DNA of 32,673 nt from Hyphomicrobiales bacterium. Its GTDB lineage: Bacteria > Pseudomonadota > Alphaproteobacteria > Rhizobiales > JAJFHB01. Positions 1-6,765 of this stretch are shown in pieces. The position numbers and the translations under genes are program-made. The first letter of the stretch is position 1. Every line of letters starts with the position of its first letter. Under the pieces are notes generated by a model that saw only the letters and a list, made by a program, of their open reading frames with translations, made no database searches and had not been told where the DNA came from. The stretch covers positions 1 through 32,673 of the forward strand of contig JAJFHE010000006.1 of the NCBI GenBank assembly GCA_021775755.1, written 5' to 3'.

Positions 1-39
1 GTCCAGCAATCGTGCAAGGAATTTGAGCCGTTCATCCAT
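1..39 (-). CDS. IS481-type transposase, N-terminal fragment (cut by window edge)
   Basis: Reading the minus strand, an ATG at 39-37 opens a frame beginning MDERLKFLARLLD that runs off the window. This matches the usual start of IS481-family DDE transposases (MDERL.F.ARLLxGE), which insert the element. A strong ribosome binding site, GGAAGGAG, sits about nine bases upstream. Only 13 residues are visible, so the family call rests on this short N-terminus and on the upstream sequence, which resembles an IS481-type end. Whether the rest is intact cannot be told from here. Confidence 0.6.
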   Translation of the reverse strand, partial: MDERLKFLARLLD

Positions 40-125
40 CTGATTACACTCCTTCCAAGGCACCTTGCGTCTCCTTGCAAAGGGCCAAAAGTGTAACCTA
101 TGTGTCCGGAAAGAAGTGTCACCCA
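1..125 (-). mobile_element. End of an IS481-like insertion sequence
   Basis: The stretch holds the transposase start (39-1) and its leader. On the minus strand the leader contains two similar pieces, GGTGACACTT and GGTTACACTT, around 90-125, separated by CTTTCCGGACACATA. Such GTGACAC/TTACAC leaders are typical of IS481-like ends. The outer boundary is placed at about 125 by inspection; no target duplication can be checked because the other end is outside the window. The element abuts the 3' end of hsdR at 190. Confidence 0.45.
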
Positions 126-189
126 TCTCTCGGGAAGCACAAGATTGTCCATACCTGACGTATAGGCAAAGGTAATCTGGCATTATCAG

Positions 190-3100
190 TTACGCGCCGT
201 CTTGATTGCTGCCATCTTCGTTGACCCGTCGAAATATCTCCTTGCCGATCTCTTTCGACATTAACTTCCACAGATCAGCATCCTTCATCAATTTCGTAAC
301 GATATCCTCGTTGCGTTCCATGCGCTTGACCAGCATTGCGGTCGACTTGGCGTCATAGGCGTGCTGGAACTGTTCTTCAGTGTTGGCGCGGGCCTGTTGG
401 CGCAGCGTGTCGTCGGCAAGGCCGTCCTCCACCATCTGCTCCAGGAACACCTTGTCTTCAGGTTTGAAGTCAGTCTCGAAGCGTTTGTTGACGATATCGA
501 GTATCTTCGAGAGGGGTTCCTGCTCAGGCTCCGAGAATCCGGTCGACGTGCCTACCTCGGTGGGCCCACTGACCGTGCCGTCGTCTCCGGGATCGAGCGA
601 GGCCGACCCCTCCCACTTTTTCTGCAGCCGATAGTACTCCAGCTCGATCTCATCATCGAGTTTGAGAACACCCGTGCCTTCACGCTTCGGCAGCTTGGCG
701 GACAACGCACGGGCAAACACATAGAGCTTCTCAAGGTCAACATCCGGGATCGTCACCATCTGGCTGATCATTGCATAGAGCCTGATATACTGGACGAGCT
801 TGCCCCGGAAGTCCTCCTGGCGATCTTCGTCAGGTTCATCCGTGAACCTCTGTACCGCCGGGGCGACACTGGCGTAGAGCTTTCCCTGGTCCTGCGCCCG
901 TTGGCGTGCGGGTGCTTTAAAGAAGACAGCGGCGAAGTCGTCGACCTCTTGCTTCCAGAAGTACTGAAAGTCCTCCAGCGCGCTCTTCAGCGTATAAATA
1001 AGGTTCGGGTCTGTCGGCTCATCAATCTGTGTGACTTCATAGAACGGCGCGAAGGCCTCCTTGATGTCCTCCGCTTCATTGACGAAATCGAGTACGAAGG
1101 TGTCTTCCTTGGCAGGGTGCGTTCGATTGAGACGCGAGAGCGTCTGCACGGCGGCCAGGTCCTTGAGTCGCTTGTCCACATACATCGTGTGGAGCAGGGG
1201 CTGGTCGAACCCGGTTTGATACTTCTCCGCAACTATGAGCAGGTGATGGTCGTCCGTGTCGAACTTCTCTGGAAGCTCCGTCTCGGAGAACCCGTTCAAT
1301 CCGGATTCGGTGAATTCGTTCGTTCCCGGTGGAAGATCACTGTCCGTTACCGTTCCAGAGAACGCCACAAGAACCCCAATGTCGTCATAGCCCTTGTCCG
1401 CGATGTAGTGCGTGATCTCGCGGTAGTACCGCACGGCATGCAGCCGTGACGACGTCACGATCATCGCCTTGGCCTTGCCGCCGATCCTTTGGCGTGTGTG
1501 CTGGCGGAAGTGTTCGATGATCACTTCGGTTTTTTGCCCCAGGTGGTGCGGATGCAGAGACATAAATCGGGCGATGGCCTTCTTGGCCTTCGTGGCATCG
1601 ATAAGAGGATCGTCCTCAATGGCTTTAGAGAGCCGGTAGAACGTCTTATAGGTTGTGTAGTATTTGAGAACGTCCTTGATAAAATCTTCTTCGATGGCCT
1701 GGCGCATCGAATACACATGGAAAGCTTGCGGGTCGCTGCCATTGCCTTGAACCTCGCCGAACGTCTCCAGCGTTCGCTTTTTGGGTGTTGCGGTAAACGC
1801 AAAGAACGACAGGTTGGGCTGCGGTCCCTTCTGCTGGATCGCCTGGAGGATCAGAGGATCGACATCGCCAGACGAGGTATCCTCGGCATTGTGTGTGTCT
1901 GCATCCTTGCCCGCCGCCCCCAATGCTCTCCTCATATCTTCCGCGGATGTGCCGTGCTGGCTGCCATGCGCCTCGTCAACGATAACGGCAAAGCGCTTGT
2001 CCGATTGGTCCAGCACATCATGCGTGTCGGAGCCGTACATGGCCGAGAAGCTCTGCAACGTACAGATGATGATCGGCTTGCCGGCGTTAAGCGCTTCCGC
2101 GAGTTGGCCTGACTTGGCTCCTTTGTCCTCGCGCACGGCCTGCACAACGCCCTGCTTGTGTTCCACCTGATAGATGTTGTCGCGCAGCTGCTGGTCGAGT
2201 ACACGCCGGTCGGTGATGATAACGACGGAGTTGTAGACCTTCGCATCCGTCGCATCGTGCAGGGACGAGAGCCGGTGCGCCAGCCACCCGATGGAGTTGG
2301 ACTTACCCGACCCCGCGGAATGCTGGACGAGGTAGTTGCGCCCAGGTCCCGAGGCTTGTGCTGCATTCACCAACTTGTTCACGACGTCGAGTTGATGATA
2401 GCGGGGGAAGATCAACGTCTCAGAGCGTTTGGTCTTTCCTGCGTCGTCTTTCTTCTCCTTGACCTCGAGCAGGACGAAACGGTTGAGGATGTCGAGCCAG
2501 CAGCCCTTCGCCCAGACGTGCTCCCAGAGGTAAGAAGTTGCGTAGCCATCCGGGTTGTGCGGGTTTCCCGCGCCCCCGTCGCGGCCCTTGTTGAAAGGTA
2601 GAAAGTAGGTGCCGCTCCCCGCAAGTTTCGTGGCCATGTAAACCAGGTCCGGGTCGACCGCGAAGTGGATCAGCGCACGCGTCTTGAACTTCAGGAGCGC
2701 CCCGTCGGACGGGTGCCGGTCTACCTTGTACTGGTGGATCGCGTCTTTCACCGTCTGGCCCGTGAAGGGGTTTTTGAGTTCCGCCGTGGCGACGGGAACG
2801 CCGTTGACGCTCAGCACCAGATCCACCGCATCATTCGGCTTCTTCGGGCTGTGATGGACCTGGCGGGTCACCTCCAGCACGTTCTCGTCGTACAGCGCCT
2901 GGGTTTCCGGGTTGAGGCCCGAGGCTGGCTTGAAGAAGGCGAGACGGATTGTCCCTGCATTGATGTCTTTCACGCCGTGACGCAGAACACTGAGGGTTCC
3001 CTCCTGATCCAGGGTGCGGGCCACGCGATCCAGGAGTTTCTCGTCCGCCTTGGCTCCGTACGCGCTCTTCAGCTTCGCCCAGGCATCCGGCTGGCTATCC

Positions 3101-3246
3101 TGCACGAAAGAGACAAGGGTCTTGGGGAACAGAGCCTGGACGTTGTCGAAGGTCTTTGGATCGCCCTCGCGGTAGCCGCCGTGAGCCACCAGGTGTTCCG
3201 CAATGGCGGTTTCGAAGGTGTCTTCCGTATGTATCTTCGCCGCCAT
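190..3246 (-). CDS. hsdR: Type I restriction enzyme, R subunit (HsdR)
   Basis: This is the motor and nuclease subunit of a type I restriction-modification complex: it translocates DNA with ATP and cuts it when the HsdM/HsdS part finds an unmethylated site. The 1018 residues match the family length. An N-terminal PD-(D/E)xK nuclease is visible as Asp142, Glu156 and Lys158 (VDLVL...AELKNP). The superfamily 2 helicase shows Walker A SAGSGKS (Lys315), the DEAH box at 424-427, FAFTATP, and a late QTLSRLNR motif. The ATG lies four bases after the stop of the upstream hsdM-derived frame, with GGAG as ribosome site, so the two are co-transcribed. The frame looks intact, but no hsdS exists in the window and hsdM is damaged, so it is probably not functional for specific restriction here. 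Confidence 0.95.
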   Translation of the reverse strand: MAAKIHTEDTFETAIAEHLVAHGGYREGDPKTFDNVQALFPKTLVSFVQDSQPDAWAKLKSAYGAKADEKLLDRVARTLDQEGTLSVLRHGVKDINAGTIRLAFFKPASGLNPETQALYDENVLEVTRQVHHSPKKPNDAVDLVLSVNGVPVATAELKNPFTGQTVKDAIHQYKVDRHPSDGALLKFKTRALIHFAVDPDLVYMATKLAGSGTYFLPFNKGRDGGAGNPHNPDGYATSYLWEHVWAKGCWLDILNRFVLLEVKEKKDDAGKTKRSETLIFPRYHQLDVVNKLVNAAQASGPGRNYLVQHSAGSGKSNSIGWLAHRLSSLHDATDAKVYNSVVIITDRRVLDQQLRDNIYQVEHKQGVVQAVREDKGAKSGQLAEALNAGKPIIICTLQSFSAMYGSDTHDVLDQSDKRFAVIVDEAHGSQHGTSAEDMRRALGAAGKDADTHNAEDTSSGDVDPLILQAIQQKGPQPNLSFFAFTATPKKRTLETFGEVQGNGSDPQAFHVYSMRQAIEEDFIKDVLKYYTTYKTFYRLSKAIEDDPLIDATKAKKAIARFMSLHPHHLGQKTEVIIEHFRQHTRQRIGGKAKAMIVTSSRLHAVRYYREITHYIADKGYDDIGVLVAFSGTVTDSDLPPGTNEFTESGLNGFSETELPEKFDTDDHHLLIVAEKYQTGFDQPLLHTMYVDKRLKDLAAVQTLSRLNRTHPAKEDTFVLDFVNEAEDIKEAFAPFYEVTQIDEPTDPNLIYTLKSALEDFQYFWKQEVDDFAAVFFKAPARQRAQDQGKLYASVAPAVQRFTDEPDEDRQEDFRGKLVQYIRLYAMISQMVTIPDVDLEKLYVFARALSAKLPKREGTGVLKLDDEIELEYYRLQKKWEGSASLDPGDDGTVSGPTEVGTSTGFSEPEQEPLSKILDIVNKRFETDFKPEDKVFLEQMVEDGLADDTLRQQARANTEEQFQHAYDAKSTAMLVKRMERNEDIVTKLMKDADLWKLMSKEIGKEIFRRVNEDGSNQDGA

Positions 3247-3250
3247 CGAG

Positions 3251-4402
3251 CTACTCCGGATGCTTGTGCGTGAGAAAGAAACGCAGTTCTCGCACCGTCT
3301 TGCTCAGACGTGCCACATTGGTTCTCGTAGATGCGTATTCGCGGCCGTGAGCAAGATCATTCCTCAACTTCAGCATCCGCTCGATCTCTCCGTCGTGCAT
3401 GCGGATGAGGCCATGTTGCTTCGCGATCCAACACTTTTCACTTAGGTAAAGCGCCGAGAGAACATCCAGAGCGAGGTCTTCTTTTTGAAGCCGCGTTAGA
3501 CGCTTGTTAATGCCTTTGATGTCTTCAGTTTTCTTCAAGTACGGCGTGATGGCAAAACCGTCGTTTAGGTTGAAGGAGTTGCCGAAAGTAATCTTCGAGG
3601 GGTCTGCGCCTTTGATCAGCATATCCGACTTGCAGATGCCGTAGGCCTCGCCGTTTAGCTCCTGGCCGAAGGGAATGAGTTGGGCGTTGGAATTCAGCTC
3701 GAAGAGATAGTCTTCCGCGACCGACAACATACCTCCCGTGCCGCAGGCAGGATCATAGAGCGTGACGACCTTGCCTTTCTCCGTAAGTGCCTCACGGTCT
3801 TCCACAAACAGCAGGTTCACCATCAGCCGGATGACCTCGCGCGGCGTGAAGTGTTCACCGGCGGTCTCATTCGACTGCTCCGAGAAGCGGCGGATGAGTT
3901 CCTCGAAGATGGTGCCCATCTGGTGGTTGTTCACGGCATTCGGGTGGAGGTCGATCCCGGCAAACCGCTCGAGCACCTGATAGAGAAGGTTTGCCGCCTC
4001 CAGGCGGTCGACCTGCTCGAAAAGCTTGAAGTGCATCGCGAAGATGTCCTGGATGCCTTCGGGAAACCCATTGACGTAGTTCTTGAGGTTACCCGCAATA
4101 TTGTCCGGGTCTGCTTTCAGGCGCTCGAAGTCATACAGGCTGGTATTGTGGAAGGTGAGGCTCGCCTCGTGGTTCAGAAGCCTTTCACGCATCTCCGGCG
4201 CAACATCGTCTCCAAGCTCCTGAGCCTTTGCGAGGACCGCTTCTTTGGTGTTCTCGAGCACACAGTCGAGACGCCTTAAGACTGTAAATGGCAGGACGAC
4301 CCGACCATACTCCGACTGCTTGTAGTCCCCGCGCAACAGCTCTGCGATGGACCAGATAAAAGCGATCTGTTGGCTGTGAGTGTTCAAGTGAAGACGCCCC
4401 AA
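3251..4402 (-). CDS. hsdM: HsdM N-terminal two-thirds joined to a HEPN-like tail; probable inactive methyltransferase
   Basis: Residues 1 to about 285 are a good HsdM: the N-terminal helical domain (FIWSIAELLRGDYKQSEYGR) and the SAM-binding motif DPACGTGGM at 217-225. After FGNSFNLNDGF (near base 3550) similarity to HsdM stops. The catalytic NPPF/Y motif and the C-terminal part that contacts HsdS are missing. The last ~98 residues are unrelated, helical in character, and end with RNDLAH (Arg347-His352), the RX4H pattern of HEPN-type domains, as in accessory genes found inside type I loci. I read this as a deletion that joined hsdM to the 3' end of an accessory gene and removed hsdS. The frame stays open. 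The start codon is TTG at 4402 with no clear ribosome site; TTG at 4387, preceded by GGGG, is an alternative. It is followed four bases later by hsdR. Confidence 0.8.
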   Translation of the reverse strand: MGRLHLNTHSQQIAFIWSIAELLRGDYKQSEYGRVVLPFTVLRRLDCVLENTKEAVLAKAQELGDDVAPEMRERLLNHEASLTFHNTSLYDFERLKADPDNIAGNLKNYVNGFPEGIQDIFAMHFKLFEQVDRLEAANLLYQVLERFAGIDLHPNAVNNHQMGTIFEELIRRFSEQSNETAGEHFTPREVIRLMVNLLFVEDREALTEKGKVVTLYDPACGTGGMLSVAEDYLFELNSNAQLIPFGQELNGEAYGICKSDMLIKGADPSKITFGNSFNLNDGFAITPYLKKTEDIKGINKRLTRLQKEDLALDVLSALYLSEKCWIAKQHGLIRMHDGEIERMLKLRNDLAHGREYASTRTNVARLSKTVRELRFFLTHKHPE

Positions 4403-4439
4403 GAAGTACGGATCGCAATATCTCTGAAAATCATTTCGC

Positions 4440-4460
4440 GATCAAGTAGTCTATTTGATC
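4440..4460. promoter_or_regulatory. Inverted repeat upstream of the hsdM/hsdR operon (possible operator)
   Basis: GATCAA and TTGATC form a perfect six-base inverted repeat separated by nine bases, 38 bases upstream of the hsdM start, in an AT-rich gap (4403-4523) that differs in composition from the flanking GC-rich genes. Its spacing fits a dimeric regulator binding site. No regulator gene is visible next to it, so the role is inferred. No convincing -35/-10 pair was found. Confidence 0.25.
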
Positions 4461-4523
4461 TACTGCAACTTTAAATATGTAAATACAAAGAAAAAGAAGT
4501 AGTTGTGGAAGAAGTCCCACCCC

Positions 4524-5309
4524 TCACCCCCACCAAAACACCAGCCCGACAAACCCCGCCAGCCACAGCACCATGCCGACGATCATCAGGTCGGTTCGGG
4601 CGTTGAGCCATTTGGCGAGGGCCGCGGCGGCGGCGAGGAGGATGGCGAGGGCCGCGTAGGCGGCGAAATCGTTGGCGCGCACGTCGACGCCGGCCTGGTC
4701 GAGCACCCAGATGGTGGCGATGAGCGGCACCCAGAGCACCGCCGGGTAGACGAAGAGGCTGAGGAGGGCGCCGCGCCGGGTGGCGCTTGAGGCCGCCTCG
4801 TCGGCCGGCGATTTCTCGCCGGTTTCGCCGGTCACCGGGTGGCGCATCAAAGTGCGCGCCGGTTTGACGAGGACGAGCCAGATGAACCAGGCGGCGAACG
4901 CGGCGACGGCCAGCGTAAAGACGATGAAAAACGCATCGAACACCATGAGCGGCAGATCGAACTCGCTGGTGAAATAACCGATATGGCGCAGATACCACAA
5001 GGGGCCCGACCACAGCGCCCAAACGCCGATGGCGCCCCAGAAGAGCGTATAGACGCCGCCCATGAAGATGGTGCCGCTATCGGGGATCTGCGCCTGCGCG
5101 CCGCAGGCGGGGCAGCGGTAGTCGAGACCGTGTTCGTGCGAGCTGCCGATGGTGGTGCCGTCGAAGGCCGCCTCGGGCGCCATGTCGGCCGAGCCGCAGG
5201 CGGCGCAGCGGCGCAGAACCTTGTGGCCGTCTTCGGCAAGGCTTGAGCTTTGGTATTCGGAGTGCTCCGGCGGGCTATCGTCGGAGTCTTCGTCGCGGTT
5301 TTCGCTCAT
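4524..5309 (-). CDS. Zinc-ribbon, multi-pass membrane protein of unknown function
   Basis: The 261-residue product has an acidic, Ser-rich N-terminus, then two CxxC knuckles (CAAC near residue 35 and CPAC near residue 71), which together look like a zinc ribbon on the cytoplasmic side. At least four hydrophobic segments follow: around 83-108, 120-148, 187-207 and a long C-terminal stretch 216-260. A charged loop rich in Lys, Glu and Ser links the central segments. I do not recognise a named family. Its ATG overlaps the stop of the upstream hydroxylase gene as ATGA, so the two are translated together and probably share a promoter in front of the hydroxylase. No enzymatic motif is visible; a structural or regulatory membrane role is possible. 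Confidence 0.7.
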   Translation of the reverse strand: MSENRDEDSDDSPPEHSEYQSSSLAEDGHKVLRRCAACGSADMAPEAAFDGTTIGSSHEHGLDYRCPACGAQAQIPDSGTIFMGGVYTLFWGAIGVWALWSGPLWYLRHIGYFTSEFDLPLMVFDAFFIVFTLAVAAFAAWFIWLVLVKPARTLMRHPVTGETGEKSPADEAASSATRRGALLSLFVYPAVLWVPLIATIWVLDQAGVDVRANDFAAYAALAILLAAAAALAKWLNARTDLMIVGMVLWLAGFVGLVFWWG

Positions 5310-6505
5310 GCGCTTGCGCCTTCCGCCCCGTCAAGTCCGGTGCCGCCATAGAGCCAGGCGATGCGGTCGTACCACTCAGCGGGCGAATAGTTGCCCATGA
5401 CGGAGTTGCGCACGGCGGCGGCCGCGCCGCCGGGGTGATAGACATATTCGCCCATGGCGCGCGACGACATGACGACGCGCGATGTGCGCACCATGCGGTT
5501 GGCGAGATAGGGCGCGAACGCCGCCTCGACGCTGCCGTGTGCGCCGACCATGTGGGAGAGGCAGACGGCGTCTTCCATGGCCATGCAGGCGCCCTGGGCA
5601 AGATACTGCAGCATCGGATGGGCGGCATCGCCGAGCAGCGCGACGCGGCCGTCGAGCCAGTTGGTGACGGGGTCGCGGTCGCACAGCACCCAGAGCTTCC
5701 AGTCCGCCCCGTGTTCGATGACCTGGCGGGCGCGCGGGTGGATATGGTCGAAACCGCGCGCCACTTCCTCCTTCGACACCGGCTTGCCGACCACCGCCTC
5801 TTTCACATCATTGTGGTAGGTGACGACGAGGTTGAAGACCTTCCAGCCTTTTAAGGGGTAGTGGACGATGTGGCATTTCGGGCCGGCCCACAAGGTCGCC
5901 GCGTTCCAGCGCAGATCTTCGGGCATGTTTTCCGTCGGGATAACGGAGCGATAGGTGGTGTGGCCGGAAACGCGCGGTTCCCCGTCGCCCAGCATCTGTT
6001 CGCGGATACACGAGCGCAGGCCGTCGGCGGCGATGAGAGCGCGGCCCCTGACCGGGTCCTCGCCCTTCACCGTGACCGTCACCGAGGTTTCGTCCTGGTC
6101 ATAGCGGGTGACCTGATGGCGGGTGCGCAGTTCGATCAGGTCATGAGCGCGGCAGGCGTCCAGCAGCGCGCCGTGCAGGTCGGCGCGGTGCACCACCGCA
6201 TAAGGATTGCCGAAGCGCTCGCGAAATGGCTCGTCAAGTGGAATGTGGCAGATCTCCTCGCCCGACAGCGCGTCCATGAGGCGCAGCTTGTCGACATAGA
6301 CGGCGCACGCCCGCGCCTCATCGCCGATGCCGAGATAGTCGAAACAGTGAAACGCGTTGGGACCGATCTGGATGCCGGCGCCGATTTCACCAAGCTGCGA
6401 GGCCTGCTCCAGCACCAGCGCGCGCACGCCCTGGCGCGCCAGCCCGAGCGCCGCCGCCAGCCCGCCAATTCCGCCCCCCGCCACGATTACCGGTGCATCG
6501 GCCAT
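5306..6505 (-). CDS. FAD-dependent aromatic hydroxylase, 3-hydroxybenzoate 6-hydroxylase type
   Basis: A group A flavoprotein monooxygenase of 399 residues, expected to use NAD(P)H and O2 to hydroxylate an aromatic acid in the cytosol. The FAD Rossmann motif GGGIGG is at residues 10-15, the DG motif appears in LIAADGLRS, and the second FAD motif in GDAAHPMLQYLAQG. Features such as GAGIQIGPNAFHCFDYLG and the AHPMLQYLAQGA block are those of 3-hydroxybenzoate 6-hydroxylases (gentisate-forming) and close salicylate-hydroxylase relatives; the substrate cannot be fixed from sequence. The start at 6505 (MADAPVIV) is chosen over one 22 codons upstream because AAGGA lies nine bases before it and the Rossmann fold then starts at once. 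Its stop overlaps the start of the zinc-ribbon membrane gene. No gentisate dioxygenase is nearby. Confidence 0.85.
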   Translation of the reverse strand: MADAPVIVAGGGIGGLAAALGLARQGVRALVLEQASQLGEIGAGIQIGPNAFHCFDYLGIGDEARACAVYVDKLRLMDALSGEEICHIPLDEPFRERFGNPYAVVHRADLHGALLDACRAHDLIELRTRHQVTRYDQDETSVTVTVKGEDPVRGRALIAADGLRSCIREQMLGDGEPRVSGHTTYRSVIPTENMPEDLRWNAATLWAGPKCHIVHYPLKGWKVFNLVVTYHNDVKEAVVGKPVSKEEVARGFDHIHPRARQVIEHGADWKLWVLCDRDPVTNWLDGRVALLGDAAHPMLQYLAQGACMAMEDAVCLSHMVGAHGSVEAAFAPYLANRMVRTSRVVMSSRAMGEYVYHPGGAAAAVRNSVMGNYSPAEWYDRIAWLYGGTGLDGAEGASA

Positions 6506-6592
6506 GCAAGCATTTCCTTGTTGTTCGACCCCGATTGTGGGCGTTATCGCGCGCCGTTGTTCAGGGGTCAAACTGTCTCAGGGGAAAACCGG

Positions 6593-6631
6593 GCCCACCC
6601 GCCATGCCCACCCGCCAGGCCCACCCGGTTG
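6593..6631. repeat. Three tandem 13-bp repeats in the ppc / hydroxylase intergenic region
   Basis: GCCCACCCGCCAT, GCCCACCCGCCAG and GCCCACCCGGTTG follow each other in the 260-base divergent gap between the hydroxylase start (6505) and the ppc start (6766). The first two differ at one base; the third shares the first nine. They could be simple slippage or a repeated regulator site; nothing else in the gap is clear. Confidence 0.6.
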
Positions 6632-6765
6632 AGTAGCCGGCACCCTGCCAAACCGATCCTGCGACGCCATTGTTTAGGGTGTTGCGCCACCCGCCCGGCG
6701 TTTGTGATAGTGCAGTGGCCCGCATGTCCGCCCGGACGGCAGGCTCAAGACAAGGACTTCCTGTT

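Noticed and set aside
361-1449. Long open frame on the plus strand opposite hsdR
   Set aside because: It is antisense to a strongly supported HsdR, has no family-like motifs and no ribosome site; high GC content keeps such mirror frames open.
3251-4402. Functional solitary DNA methyltransferase
   Set aside because: The catalytic NPPF/Y motif and the C-terminal part are missing.
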